In this document: one piece after another, positions 11,696-24,130 of the stretch
How positions within the stretch are numbered: the first letter of the stretch is position 1
How the letters are laid out: each line of letters begins with the position of its first letter
From: Varanus komodoensis
Taxonomy: Eukaryota > Chordata > Lepidosauria > Squamata > Varanidae
DNA length: 64,000 nt
NCBI RefSeq assembly: GCF_004798865.1
Contig: NW_025336114.1
Span: forward strand, 2,542,001-2,606,000
Reading direction: 5' to 3'
Made by a program: the position numbers and the translations under genes
The notes under the pieces: model-generated
Seen by the model: only the letters and a program-made list of their open reading frames with translations
The model's database searches: none
Told to the model about the DNA's origin: nothing

Positions 11696-14600
11696 GGTGT
11701 GCATTCCAGAGTGGGAGGGACACATCATATATTGATTGATAGAGTATAATTGTCATTCTGAAAGGGGTCTGTCATCTCCCTCACTCAATTATGCTACCCA
11801 GAATTCTTTGTGGGGAATCACAATGTATAAAAAATTATAGGACTTTATGCCCATAAAGGACTTAATTTATGAAGCAGAGAACAAAACACTACAATTTTCT
11901 TAGAATTAGCTTTTGCTGCCCTTCTAAGTTTGGAAGGGGTTTCCTCCCTCTCAGGCTGAAGGACAAACATGTGCCTATTGGTGTCTGTGGACGAGGTACT
12001 TTGTCGTACTTTTCCTTAAATTTGTGCAACTTTCAAGGGAAGATTAAACTACAAAGAGCATTTTAGGTTTTCTTAATTTCCTGAACCACTCTATCATAAG
12101 GGAAGGGTTAGGGTTAATGGTGCTGACAGGGGCTTGCTGCTAAATGGGTTGAATTTATTCCACAGTCATTAGCACTGGCATCATTTTGTAACATCTACCT
12201 CATTATCCACTTTATTCTCACACTTTCCACTGTGGTAACCCTGGAGGTAGGATTTATTTAATCTCTTTTCATTTTATGCACTACTAATATGTAGGTAGGT
12301 AGACATACATAGGTACACACACACATGGCAATACGTAATGAAAAAGGCATAAGCAAATATTGGTTAAAATGTTTCCAGGTTTTATTGCATTAAACACTGC
12401 ACTCATTCCGACGGAACAGAGGGATGTCAAAGCTTAGATAGCAGTAATTGTCTATCGACTTCATATATTCATTGTTTAGCAGCCCTGTCACCGATCCATT
12501 TTGAACAGATCACTTCTGAGACACCTTAATCATCACACATTTCAGGACACAGAGTATACAGCATGCCAATACTGTAATTAGAATACATATAATTACAATG
12601 TACCATCATTAGCTCTAATTATATCACTGCATAATAGCACCATTATAATACATTACTTTTATTAATACTTACATGCTTAAAATAAAAATGAACATTAGTT
12701 TTCTTGTTGTACTCTATTAAAGATTAGCCAGCTATACTGACTTCCTAAGACCTTTTTCTCACGCTAACTACAAAGACAAGTGGAGAAAAAAGAGTCATGA
12801 CTTGGTAACAGGATGCACAGGATATATACGGAATTGCTGTATTTTAGGAGAGCGATGACACCATCAGACCACAGGGATGAAAATGCAATATATTTCATCA
12901 AATTGGTCTTCACAGGTCTAATAAATTGCTTTCTTGCTGTTTATCGCAATCCTCCATCATGGGGAGAGGTGGATTCAGTGTACCATGATATTAGAATGGG
13001 CCAAGTATTGCTATCCACATGTGTACTTACGTGTAAACCTAGTGATTATGTATCTCATAATTGAATAACTACAAGCAGAAAGGTAAAAAATGGAAGTCCC
13101 TTATGCACATAACATTTATTTTTACAGCAGCCATTTTCCAAGGACATTACAGTACAAGCACATTAATTATTGGGTTTCACAGCCTTATTCTTCCAGCCTT
13201 TGTCAACAAACTATTGCCGTGCATCCTGCCATTGCACAAATCCTTCCATTCTGTGTGAGTGGACTGCTGCCTTAAATCTCAGCTTTCCATTCTAGTCTGA
13301 GCCCTATCTATCACAGTATCAGTATACTGAATACAACCAATAAATAATTGGTCTTGTTTCACCACCCCTGCCATAATAGGGAATTTAGAAATACATTCCT
13401 TTCTTGACAAAAGAAAGTATTCCTATCTTCAAGATGCATCTGCTAGGCATCACATTTGTTGGTTTATTTTTCACAAAACTACTGTTTCTGTTCTTAAACT
13501 TCTCCTCAAGACGTTTTAAAAAGCATACCCATATAAGGGTCTCAAGGTTCTGTCATACTCTAGAGTGATCCCCGAGCAAAAAATAAATCCCTGGACAGGG
13601 CAAGGCTGTTTAGAAGGCTGGCTTCCACTAAGGTCTCCAAATGGAATGCAGTGCTCTACACACAAGCACATGCTGTGATCTTTGTAATATAAGGTCCTCC
13701 CTCTAGATGCAACACACCTGTCACAATGATTAGCCTTTTGCTAATATATTCCTCCCCACAACTTTAAAGACAATATTATTATTTAAGGGGTAGGAATGTT
13801 TTGATATTCCTGAAATTCAGTGCTAGGCTTTTCTCTGTTCCAACTACAGAAATAACAGTTTTGTTCTCCATTCCCTAGAGAACTAAACCTAGGCTACTTA
13901 TTAAAATCCAAAATGCTGGCGCAGCCTTTCCTATTCTAGATTATGGATGAGAACTTTTAAGTCATGCTGCTTTTACTGACTGCAAATTCTTCTATGCAAA
14001 TTTCTATTGCATTATATCACCCTCTTTCAGTGAAAGGCTTTTATGAAATCTCTAATTCAAATGGAACCTACAACAAAGCATTGAAAGCCAGCCAGCCTGC
14101 CTGCCATGCCTTCTTCCAGGTAACTAGGGGCTCCAGCAAATCATTTCTCTCTCTCTCTTCCTTTCATCCCACCATCCCAGGGATTTTTTTTTCTGTTCCA
14201 TTTCACACTCAACATATCATGAGTCCTGATGATGACTAGAGATTCTCGAGGCCCTGGATGTGTGCAAATTTTGATACAAATTTCCTTGAACTGTTGTATG
14301 GATTGGATCTTTGCTATCCACTGGAGTGTGCACTTCCCAAAAGGGACCCCTAAAGGTATCAAAATGTGCTTTCCAAATGTGTGTTATAAGAGAAAAATAA
14401 ACAAACTAAAGTGTGCATTTAAATGTATATGTTCATATTTAAATGGGTGTTTTTGTGAGGATATTTTCAAGAATAGCTAAATATGGAAACAGGAGGAAAC
14501 GGACTTATGGGCCAACACACATAAAAGTGTTAAATGTTTTATGCATCCTAAATTACCACTGGTCACCCTGAGTCCCTAGTGGGACTTGGCTGGGGAGATA

Positions 14601-15550
14601 TGAACGTGTGCATTTCGGCAAACCTTAGAGTTTCTTCAAAAATATTTCTTGCTTCTCTATGACTCCAGTTTGGCTCCAGTTCTGTCAGCATGAGGGAAAT
14701 GAGTTCATCCTTGGAAGTGAAACTGAAGGATGAGAGGGCAAACCCTAACTATAAGACAATGGTTACATGGCATGGAAGGCTTACACACTTAGAGTCTTTA
14801 AATAGGTATGGGTTGTTAACCATGATGTCCGGTTCTAGGATTGTTAATTATAATGTCCAGGCCAAATTTTAACACTAACGATTGCATTCTGCCTTCTGCT
14901 GACACCATTTCCAGTTTTGCAAGGAAAAGCTTTCTACACTTCCTGCTTTGCACAGCTGTTGAGCATTGACATGCATCAGTGAATATGTTTCATTACTGAT
15001 CTGTGTACAGTTTGCTATAGCAGTTAATTAAGCCTGTGAAATGGTCTGGAATACTTTTTGAAGGAAAGGCATAACAAAAGCATAAAATTATCATGGTTTT
15101 TAATGCAGAGGTAGGAGACTTTTAACTGCAAAGCTTACTTTTCCCTTTCTTCTTTTCAACTTTCCACCTGCTTCTTAGTACAAAGTGTATTGATCCTTAT
15201 TCCAGGACACTTTATTAAGGGGTAATTCGCATGACCTTCTGGAGAAGGTGTAACCAACATGTATTGCCCTTATTGGTATGATAAACACTTATAGGTCCTC
15301 CAACGAGGGACCAGTCATGTTAAACAACTGAAATTTGCTTTGATCTGTAGCACTGAAACTGAAATTTTATGCATGCAGAAACACTTTTTACACTTTTTTT
15401 AAAAATACTCCAAATATTAAGACAAGAATATCAATGAGTTTTCTTCTAGATTAACAAGAGAGTTGGTCTCTTATCTCTAATGTAGTCATACAGAAGCTTA
15501 GAATTAACAGCATTTAATCCTTTACAACCGTTCCTTAGCCAAAGCTGAAA
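11696..15550. other. AT-rich, mostly unique DNA
   Basis: Nearly 4 kb without an assignable element. The part from 12540 to 12720 is unusually rich in TAATTA-type motifs and is listed separately. The stretch 13020-13260 is also non-repetitive and AT-rich. No exon recognised on either strand. Confidence 0.45.
12540..12720. promoter_or_regulatory. candidate conserved non-coding element (homeodomain-site rich)
   Basis: This unique stretch has clustered ATTA/TAAT cores ('tgtaattagaatacatataattaca', 'gctctaattatatcactgc' and others) and no repeat signature. Such clusters are common in developmental enhancers but also occur by chance in AT-rich DNA. Conservation cannot be judged from one sequence. 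Confidence 0.15.
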
Positions 15551-15625
15551 CCACACTCCTATACATGCTTACCTGGGAGTAAACTCAGGTAAGCATGGTA
15601 TTGCACTACATGCCTAAGTATATGT
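15551..15625. repeat. foldback MITE fragment (cctgggagtaa family)
   Basis: Short palindromic squamate repeat: 'cctatacatgcttacctgggagtaaactcag' followed by its partial reverse complement. The family recurs at 16.1, 19.2, 25.7, 51.3 and 55.3 kb. No coding capacity. Confidence 0.5.
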
Positions 15626-16114
15626 AAAGTATAAGGACAGAATGCTTCTCTTTCCCTAGGATAACATCACTCACATCTTTGAGCCTTCCCACTTTTGAGT
15701 TTTCACATTTTTGACTGTAAATTCCTTGGATCAAGAAACGTCATGGTCTTCTTGTTACTGTGTAAACTACAAGAACACTGATGGTGCTGGATACATCAAT
15801 AATTAATTGCTTTCTAAACTTGCATGGATTGTATTTAACATTTAGCATTAGAACATTTTAATGAGACCCCAGGGTTGCAAAGACCAGTTATTTGGGCAAG
15901 GTTTATGTGGTCCAGAATCCTTAAAACTTGCAGCAACTTCCAAGCACCCAAGGTCACTTGCCAATGCAATGTCCATCCTGGTCACAGACTGAGTGTTGTA
16001 TACATGCCATTCCAATCTGTTGGTTTTTTAAATCCAACGTGAGTGTGGGTCATGTGCAACACCATGTGGACATTTCTTTCATGCACTGACCGTCTTAATT
16101 ACCTGCTTGTTTTC

Positions 16115-16208
16115 TTAGGCTGTAATCCTTTCCATTCTTACCTGGTAGTTTGTTCCATTGAACTTAGTGGGGCTTAATTCTGAGTGGCATGCATAGGATT
16201 GCATTATT
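16115..16208. repeat. foldback MITE (cctgggagtaa family)
   Basis: Left arm 'tgtaatcctttccattcttacctgg' pairs imperfectly with right arm 'ctgagtggcatgcataggattgca'. The whole is an imperfect palindrome of about 90 bp, as expected of a MITE with long terminal inverted repeats. Confidence 0.55.
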
Positions 16209-17123
16209 AGATAAGTAGTCTTAAATGTCATTTCCTTTAACAACATTGTATGCAAAGCTGTAATTAATGTCATTCCTTCCCTGTTGGTAAATTTTTATAT
16301 AAAGAATTCTTTTAACAGGAATCCTATAATTCTCCAATCATGTCTATTACAAATTGGAGGGTGGGTACTGTTCATGTTTCCATGCTGAAACATATCTCAG
16401 CTAATGGAGCTTCTTTCTGTTCTGGATTGGTGCGGCTCACTTATTTCTGGTCCCCATAGAAGTATAGAAGATGGAGGGCATCCTCTCAGCTCTGTCACTG
16501 AGAATTTCAGGCAGCCCTGCAGAGAAATGTGCCAGATAAGCAAGACTGCAGGTGATCTTGGAGAGGTCAATATGGCAAGATCTGAATAAATGCATAAATA
16601 CCACATGAATTATTTCTCTTCCTCATTCTCAGCCACTCTCTGCATAGTATATGCCTTGATATAAACCTTCCTGGCAGCATGCAGGCAAGCAGATGTTTAG
16701 AGGCTAAATCCAGTCAGCAACATCTGATACACAGTATATTGAGTTTGCATTTGGGCTCTTGTGTCTTGCATGGGCCATCTGTGTGTTATGAATGCTCACA
16801 TGTCTGCCATAGTGATTCACTCTTTACAGGAAAACATATATCTTATATTCTTTAGTACATTTTGTATAACCTTGATTGCAGTCACTGGAGTCTGATAGCT
16901 ATCATGCCACTATAATCTGAACACAAGTCTAACAAAACAAATTAGTATGGCTGGGAAATAAAGAGGCCGCTCTGCTCTGCGCTCATGTCTCACATTTTCA
17001 TTACGTGACATTACATAGAAAGATCTGAGAAGGTTAGCAAGAGCAGAAGAGCATCCCTTGAGCTCCTGTTCCGAATAGATGTGCGTCTTTCTTTCTTTGT
17101 ACATGGACCAAGAGACAAGGACA
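16209..17123. other. unique DNA
   Basis: No gene or element recognised. Confidence 0.4.
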
Positions 17124-17250
17124 AAAGGCTGCAGTTCAGTGGTAAGAATGTTGGTCTGCAAGTTCAGTCCCTGGCTTTGGTTGGGAAAGACTGCTGTCTG
17201 AAATCAGGGGCTTGCTACCAATCAGTACAGACTCATAGTCTGGTGTGCTG
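17124..17250 (+). mobile_element. tRNA-derived SINE, decayed copy
   Basis: The order of blocks matches the SINE at the left edge: 'cagttcagtggtaaga' (A-box region), 'gttcagtccc' (B-box), then 'gggaaagactgctgtctgaaa' and 'accaatcagtacaga'. It is well diverged and has lost its tail. Confidence 0.65.
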
Positions 17251-17408
17251 TAAAGCACCTTCCCGTGTTTTTAAAATGAAACCAGACAAAGGACTGCTAG
17301 AAGCTTCTGCTGCCCAGGAAGCAATGGGAACCATTCAATTGCACAGTATTGCAGGTGCTCTTGTTAAAAGATGTCAGTGACGCCTCAAATGTAAAGCTCT
17401 CCCTAATG

Positions 17409-17535
17409 CAGGGGTAGTTGACCAGGTTCCCTCCAGATGATTCAGATGCCAGTTTCCAGCCAGCATGGCCAATGGTCAAGGGTTATGGGAGCTACAGACC
17501 CAAACATCTGAAATAAACCAGGTTGCCTGCTCTTG
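17409..17535. repeat. hAT-like foldback MITE
   Basis: Starts 'caggggtag...accaggttccctccagatg' and ends 'catctgaaataaaccaggttgcctgctcttg'. The two arms are reverse complements over most of their length, with the central 'agccagcatggccaatggtcaagg' block typical of a very abundant squamate palindromic repeat. Copies lie also at 18.3, 47.6 and 57.6-58.0 kb. No exact 8-bp duplication survives here. Confidence 0.65.
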
Positions 17536-17779
17536 CCAAATATAGCAGGCACATAACCTGGGAGTGTTGATATATCCAGGAGACCAGGGATTTAATGGAG
17601 ACTCCAGGGTCAGATTCAACTTGTCTCAATGTCAAACTATACTTTAAGTTAATTACATCAGATAAGGCTGAGCCTTATCTTTATTCTACCCTAGAGTGGA
17701 GTAGTCATTCCCCATTACAGAATAGTCATTGTCAATACTAAAACTAGCTGATTTCCCTTACAAAGGGAAGACACTTGGC

Positions 17780-18268
17780 CAGGGGTCAGCAACCTTAAAC
17801 ACTCAAAGAGCCATCTGGATCCATTTCCCACAGAAAAGAAAACACTGGGAGCCACAAAACCCTTTTGACATCTAAAATGAAGATAACACTGCATATATCA
17901 TTTTTTACCTTTATGCGATGTATAAAAAAACTATGGTGCATTGCATTTATGAAATCAATGAACTGCTACAGAAATTTTTATTTCTGCATGCAACAAAAAC
18001 ATATTAAGCATACTGGTAAACCAGTCTCGTCAGCAGAGAAAGCAAATGAATCTGCCCATGTACCATTAAACGTTCCGTTTTCTTCTGAAACTTTTCTTTC
18101 CTTGGATTTATCTATGGTTGGCCTACCAGGGGTCAAAAAGCTCAATAAATCACGTGCCAGCGGGTGTCGCACATTGGCAGTTGTGACGCATATTTTGAGC
18201 GACAGGAAGCCGCAGCAGAGGGATGAAAGAGCCACATGCAGCTCCAGAGCTGCAGGTGCTGACCCCTG
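17780..18268. mobile_element. hAT transposon, non-autonomous, 489 bp, with perfect 8-bp target duplication
   Basis: Ends are CAGGGGTCAGCAACCT at 17780 and AGGTGCTGACCCCTG at 18268. The flanks carry an exact 8-bp duplication, cacttggc (17772-17779 and 18269-18276). The interior includes 'aagagccatctgg' and 'agagccacatgcagctccagagctgc', subterminal blocks seen in related hAT MITEs. No hAT transposase or BED/dimerisation motif is encoded, so it moved in trans. An open frame of 143 codons crosses it but has no known domain and runs out of the element. Confidence 0.92.
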
Positions 18269-18325
18269 CACTTGGCCATTCTGCCAGAGCTATTAAGATC
18301 ATTTCCAGGAGTCCCATCCAAAGAT

Positions 18326-18416
18326 AAGCAATGTGGTGCTCTCCAGATTCATGGACTACAACTCACATGATTGCTAACCAATGGAGATGCTATGGCAGGT
18401 TACCTATCCTACATTA
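18326..18416. repeat. hAT-like foldback MITE, partial
   Basis: 'ggtgctctccagattcatggactacaactcacatgattgctaaccaatgg' matches one arm and the centre of the palindromic family at 17.4 kb; the second arm is mostly lost. Confidence 0.5.
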
Positions 18417-18729
18417 AGCCCTCTCATATCTGAAAGACAGGGCACTACAACTAAAACCAGCTTATTGTCTTCTGTTTGCTTGGTGCCAGTGTGTTTTGGA
18501 GAAGTGGAAGCTTTCAAGAAGTCTTCAAAGGCAGCTCCACATATAACTTCTTACAATAGTCTGATCTGAATTTTATCCATAATCCCAGATAATGGTCAGA
18601 GACTATGTAAACTCCCAATAGGGTTAAAAGGGTTAAAATCTTGAACTAGTTAATTATATAGTATAGAAAGAGTAGGCTTGAGGTTTTGGTACGAGTGATT
18701 AAGCCATAAACCATCTAGAACCAGGATAC

Positions 18730-19048
18730 CTAGGAGAGCACCTCCTCCCTTGAGACTTGTCACTGGTGGCTCCAAATGGACCGACAGCCTGATTGGAATC
18801 CACCTGAAGAGGAACCCCATTTCTTTGGAATGTCCTGCTTCTGGAGGTCAGGCAGTCAGCAGCATTGTACTGTTTTCAGCACTTCCTGAAAACACCATTA
18901 TTATTTCAGGAAGCCTTCATGAACTAACCAGCCATGATTTTATTGATTCGGTTTTTAACATATCATTTTATTCTTTTGTTTTATATGTTGTTGTTCACCA
19001 CTACAAAATTTCCATACAGTATAATAATCTTGCCAATAAATAAATAAA
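18730..19048 (+). mobile_element. L2-like LINE 3' end, old (tentative)
   Basis: The stretch ends in 'tatgttgttgttcaccactacaaaatttccatacagtataataatc' and an (AATA)n tail at 19034-19050, and the upstream part has the block order of an L2 terminus with 'agcacttcctgaaaacacc'. The 97-codon open frame across it has no clear L2 motif, so assignment rests on the tail. Confidence 0.35.
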
Positions 19049-20409
19049 TACTGAAAATATGCCAGCATGGCAATTGCACAACTGGATAGCAGCAGAAAGC
19101 GTTACAAGTTAGCTGCCCTTTTCTGTGATATATCTGAAAACAGAGTTAAATATATCTAAAAAGGAGAATTATGAATTAGATTATAGTCCTTGATTTTAAT
19201 TTCACTTTTACTGTGTTGCTGCTATGCAGTACAATTGTAAGCATCCTACTGAGTTCACTGAGACTTATGTGCTTCCTAGTATGCGTGTACAGGAATGCAA
19301 CTTTATCATCATTTCCTTAAAGAATGTCAGGGAATCATAGCTAGGAAGGAAAACATTATCCTTCCCCAGTCTCTTTGTGTGTTGCATGTTCACTATAATC
19401 TTTATTATGTCGCAGAAAGTAAAACATTCTTAATAATATATTGAACTTTATTCCGGTTGGGAAACAGCCTCACTAGATCATCAAATAACAGACACAGCTT
19501 CGTTCCAGAAGCTGTTTACTTAATAAATTAAATTCTGAGATTTGGAAACTCCTGCTTTCTCCTATATTATTCATGGTGTATTCAGTGCTGCACAACTTTA
19601 GCAAGCAAAGTAATCAGGAAGTAATAAAATATAGGAGACTGTTCAAAAAGGTTTGCTTTGCATGAAGCATGTGAGATGCTGCTTTTGTCCATTCTTTATT
19701 GGGCCTCAAAGGTGCAGAAAGTCCTGAAAATTAGGAGCGCTTCAGATGCCACACTTTTCTAAATTGGAAGCACTTCCTTGTAGGAAAGTATGTGGTTGTA
19801 GCAAAGTACTGAAGGGACTGCAGGAGCACCCTATCTTAGGGACTGAAGAGCCATAGCTGTTCCATTGTGGTACTTTTGATGACCGGGTATCTTGTACTTT
19901 GCATAGGATGGAATGTGCACTTCTCATGGGCCAAAAAAAATCCATCTAATTTGGTATAAAAATGGGAATTGGTAGCCTACAGGTGTATGAATTTATCAGC
20001 TAATGGTCAATCATTCTGTATGATTCCCACATTCTCACATAGTCAACTGGCTTTCAGGAACACCATGGGGGGAGGCTGGATAATGGATGAAAGAGGGGGA
20101 AATCACTATGTTGGATCCCATTTCAATCAGGATAACAAGCATTAAAACCCTGGCCGGTGGATTTAAGGGTTTCTCTGCATGCAGCATTTATGGCGCACTT
20201 GTGACTCTCAACCACAGAAGCCTGCAAGACCCTTTCATGACATCAAAATCTTCTAGGGCTTCTCTCACATTTTCCAGACTTTTTCCACAGGTGTTTTCAG
20301 AATGAGGAATATCCAATGTTAAATTGCCAATCCTTACAAACTGGAACAAAAACCTTGTGAAAAATCTAATACCAATCATATTTATGCTTGTTTAATAGAA
20401 TATATAGAA
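19049..20409. other. unique DNA with one foldback fragment
   Basis: A diverged foldback repeat of the cctgggagtaa family is visible at about 19218-19305. Nothing else recognised. Confidence 0.4.
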
Positions 20410-22145
20410 AGCTCCTCCCCACCCTGGATGCACACCTTAATGTGGTGAGGGAGTTTGACAGTGAAAGAGAAGGCAAGAGCAATGCTATCACCAGGCCAGA
20501 CTCTCTAGCTAGTCTGGTCTCCTAGCAGAGTTTCCCAAAGAAAAATGGTCACAGGTGGGACACCAAACTAAGATGCATCCACCCTCTTCAAGAGGAACTA
20601 TCACATCAGCAGAAGAACATAGATCACTTGAATGGGGAAGGGTCACCACCAGGCAGCAGCGGAAGCTGAAGGTAACTCTAGAGGGGGCATTCAACTCAAC
20701 TGTTACACAGATTTGTCCAATTCAGAGGAGGACACAGAAGGGAAGATGTGGGCAAAGGACGCTGCAGTTTCAAGGCTACCTAGTAAAGATTCTCAGGCAG
20801 AACACGGGAAGCATCCTGCCTTGGAAAAGGAGGAAACCATTTCACAGCTACAGGGAGGAGGGAGGGGATGGAGGGGGTGTTCCTTGATATGTCAGGAGAT
20901 GAAAGGCCAAGTGAGCATCCAATTAAAAAATTCTGACATTTCCACTCTCTAGTCCACAGGCAGCAGGGGACACCCTGAGGGTGAAGTCAGAATCTTTTTT
21001 AAAGGGAGGGAGGGAGGGGATGTCTCAGTTTGGATTCAGCTCTTTGTATGAGCAGATGCTTCTCGCATGTCTCAAAGAGAATGTTGCTTTGATTTATTCT
21101 GCACTGTAACCAGTAAAGCTCTAATAAAAGGATTGTGCTTTTAAGTTATCATCTAAGTCCAATAGAGAAGAAAAAAGGGAGGAGCAGACACATTTGCAAC
21201 AGCAACAAAACAGAGGATCCTTTACAGACAATGGCAGTGATGCTTAAGCTAACTCTGGTTAGCACAGAGCAGAAGAATGCAATGGGAAACCACTTCTGAA
21301 TATTCTCACCTTGAAAGTGCTATGGTAAAACAATCCAAAAGGAAACAAGAGATTGTGCCAGAAGAGGAGACTCCTAGGTCGGAAGACACTGTAACAGCTG
21401 CTGGGGAACAGCAAAGGACAGGTAGAAATGGAGCAGTTGTTAGGACACAACTAATTCGAAGCCGAAAGGAAGCGTAGAGGCTGACATGCAGAAGCAAAAG
21501 GAAAGTCTGATGCTGTTGGGATGTGGAATTTGAGAAATATGAATTAAGGCAAACTGTAAACCATAAAGCAGGAAAATGAATGTTTGAACATCGTACTACT
21601 TAGTGTTAGCAAGGGTCATTTTCAGTCAGACAAACACCAAGTATTTTTCTCTGGAAATGGCAGAAGAAACTGAGTAGCTGTGTACTCAGGCACACTGAAG
21701 CAGGCAGAAAGAGGCTATCATGCAAAGTCTGACCAAATCACATCGATCAGAATTCCTGGAAAACCAAACCTAACTATAATTAATGTCTATGATGCTGAAG
21801 AAAAAAATTAAAAACTTTTAAGCGAGCATATAACAGGAAATTGATAACACACCAAAAAAAGAACAAACTGATAATTATGGGTGGCTAGAAAACAAAAGTA
21901 GGAAACAAAGCAGAATCAAATGTGGGGTCAGAAAGGAAGCAGAAGAGTGACTCATTAGAATAATGTAAGGCCACCCATCTGTTTATTTCAAATAGGTATT
22001 TCAGCCAACCAAGCGTACAACTGTACATGTGGATAATCCGGATAATCACTATATGACCAATATAGAAATCAAATGGGTTACATAATTGGAAGTAAAAGAT
22101 ACAGAAGTGCATTCTTGCTACCAAATTGGCAAGATATGGACAGAA
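20410..22145 (+). mobile_element. RTE-clade LINE, 5' half, interrupted by an LTR-like insertion
   Basis: From 20410 to 20695 and again from 21210 the sequence matches the 5' region of the RTE copy at 11.2-11.7 kb (for example 'acagacaatggcag' and 'aactctggttag'). From 21520 the endonuclease is readable in pieces: a WN.RNMN-like start, the block 'SHRSEFLENQT' that aligns with RTE 'RFQGKPLNLTII', then DNTPKKE and a diverged 'GDWNAKVG' region at about 21840-21900, and a 'QPKR...YTW' region at 22000-22100. RT and 3' tail are absent. The frame is broken in several places. It was interrupted later by the 500-bp insertion at 20701. Confidence 0.7.
20701..21201 (+). mobile_element. solo-LTR-like fossil inside the RTE LINE
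   Basis: The RTE sequence is split here by about 500 bp that begin TGTTAC and end GCAACA. The flanks tcaac and gcaac would be a 5-bp target duplication with one mismatch. A polyadenylation-like AATAAA lies near 21122. No coding capacity or primer-binding site is seen, so it would be a solo LTR. Family (Gypsy-like or endogenous retrovirus) cannot be told from the sequence alone, and another type of insertion is possible. It is old, but younger than its RTE host. Confidence 0.4.
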
Positions 22146-24007
22146 GATGAGGTATGTGTAATGTTTTTAATTGTATGCATTATATTTTAGTATTTTAACC
22201 TTTTGAAATCCATGGAGTGAACTTTCCTTATTTGTGCCGTTAAATTTATTTAATTAATTAATATGTCACTTTTAACAGGACTGCAGCTTCTTCCAGATCC
22301 AGAAGAGTATCAGACATAGGGTGGCATTCAATATCACTTGAGCAAACTTTTCCTCACACCATGGTACTTCCAATGAAAACAATACACACAAAGAAAAAAG
22401 AAAAAAATGAAGGAGAAAAATTTCCTCAAAGATTTTAAGCAAATTCACCAGCAGCTCCATGCTGTACAACCTCTCATAAGAAAATGTTACCTCTATTAAT
22501 AAAGAGGACTGACACAGACTTCCTAATTATTTTACTCCCTATGCATTTACTTATTTAATTTATATCCCACCATTGGTGTCAGAGCCTTGAAAACAGTTCA
22601 CAAAATAAAATGAAAACAACCTCTTCTCTAAATCAATAGGCAACATAAACGCTCAGATGAAACCAGCAAAAAAAGCAGCATGAATGACATTAATACAGCC
22701 TACTAAGCTATCCACAAAGCCAAGTGAAATAGGAATGTTTGAGTGATTTCCAAAAGGCTCTATATGAACCCCGTGAGAAGGTGGAGGGAAAATGCCACCA
22801 TGGAAAAGACCCTGCTTAATGTAGAATTCCATATATATGCCACCTCCTACACACAAAGCATGTTTCTTCATTTAGGTTCACAGAATCAAATAGTCCTGGA
22901 TTCATGGTTTACTAGTGCAGAAGAAAATTTCAGCTTTATTTATGACTTGCAAATTCTACCTTCTTTTTATTCTAATATGTCAGCTGGGAAACTTGACAAA
23001 TATATCTTGGACTACATATTCAAATATAAGCTCTCTTTTTTTTCAATATATGTTGCACTGCATGACCAAAAAAAAAAAAAACTCCAAGAAATTGCAAGGC
23101 TTTTTTTAATTTTAAAAAAGCTCAGGCCACATAGAAATAAATGAGTTTTCAAAATTGTATTTTTTTTATTTCCCTCTGGACCATTGCTGCCAGTAGACTG
23201 ACATTCTGTAGCAGTAGCTAAATTTACTCCTAGTTATATATGCTTGGGTTCCCCCCACCCTTTGAATTTGTTTGCAGATAGTAATGGGTCTTTTTCCTCT
23301 TTCCCCTCCCCCTTTTCATCTTCTCTCATACTGTCTTTTTTCCTGGAGAAAAATAGAGGTTTTTTTTCTGATATATTGAATATTTAAAGACTGAGAATTT
23401 GCAGGACGAAGCAAAGACTGCCTCCCGCGATAAGAGGACTTATTGTTGTGAAGAATTCCTTTAAGATTCAATCTTAATCATTTTGCTATTGAAATGGAAG
23501 AATAAAGTAATATGAGGTTTGAATAGACTTGATTAAAAAGAATAATTATTTTGCTTGGGTGAGTTAAATATATAAATTCATGGCAAGTTTGCATTCTCTT
23601 AGCATTTGCCTATTAGAACAGTTCCACTTTTCAATAATTATAAGACTAGCTTTTAACAAAGAAGAGGGCCCTTTTGTCTCCCCAGATCCCCTCTTTCCAC
23701 CTCATTCATGATAATGGGATGCTAAATCCACATGGATGGTGAGGGCTGTATGTTAGGTACTCTGGTGCTAGAGCCACAAGCCTTGAAGGCTCCTCCCTCA
23801 ACAGTCACTACCAGCCAGCCGTACAAGCCAGCTTGACAGAGGGAGACGCAAAGGGAAGCAGGACCACTTACCCACTCTGCCAAGAGGTTGCCCCCCATGA
23901 AGGGTGCTTCTCCTTCACTGTCATCACCAGCCACCATCCCAGCAGGCATGACCTTGAGAGAGGAGAAAAGACTATTTTTTTTTCTTTTTCCTTCATAGTT
24001 CCTTCCA
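22146..24007. other. AT-rich DNA with an old L2 tail
   Basis: Region 22548-22850 looks like a minus-strand L2 terminus ('ttaatttatatcccaccattgg' at its 3' end) but is highly diverged. The rest is AT-rich and unique, with an A-run at 23069-23081. No exon recognised. Confidence 0.4.
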
Positions 24008-24130
24008 TGTATCATCTCTCTTTAGACTGTAAGCCTATACATAGGGTCCACTAACAGATTGTTTGCAAGCTACTTTTGGAATTTTTGGTTGAGAAGCAGG
24101 ATAAAAACACTTGATATAAGTAAATAATCT
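24008..24130 (+). mobile_element. LINE 3' tail fragment (L2-like, tentative)
   Basis: 'gactgtaagcctatacatagggtc' to 'gcaggataaaaacacttgatataagtaaataa' has the 'tgtaagcc ... ataaa...taaataa' layout of squamate L2-type 3' ends. Only about 120 bp remain. Confidence 0.35.

Noticed and set aside
12104-12119. Telomere-like 'gggttagggttaa'
   Set aside because: Two units only; interstitial matches of this length are expected by chance.
17865-18296. A 143-codon open frame within the hAT element as a transposase
   Set aside because: No BED finger, DDE-type block or hAT dimerisation motif; it runs across the element end into flanking DNA.
20555-20952. Open frames of 106-110 codons as a gene
   Set aside because: They span the boundary between the RTE 5' region and the insertion at 20701; two overlapping frames, no domain.
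23069-23081. A-run as a processed-pseudogene tail
   Set aside because: No flanking duplication and no recognisable transcript sequence upstream.
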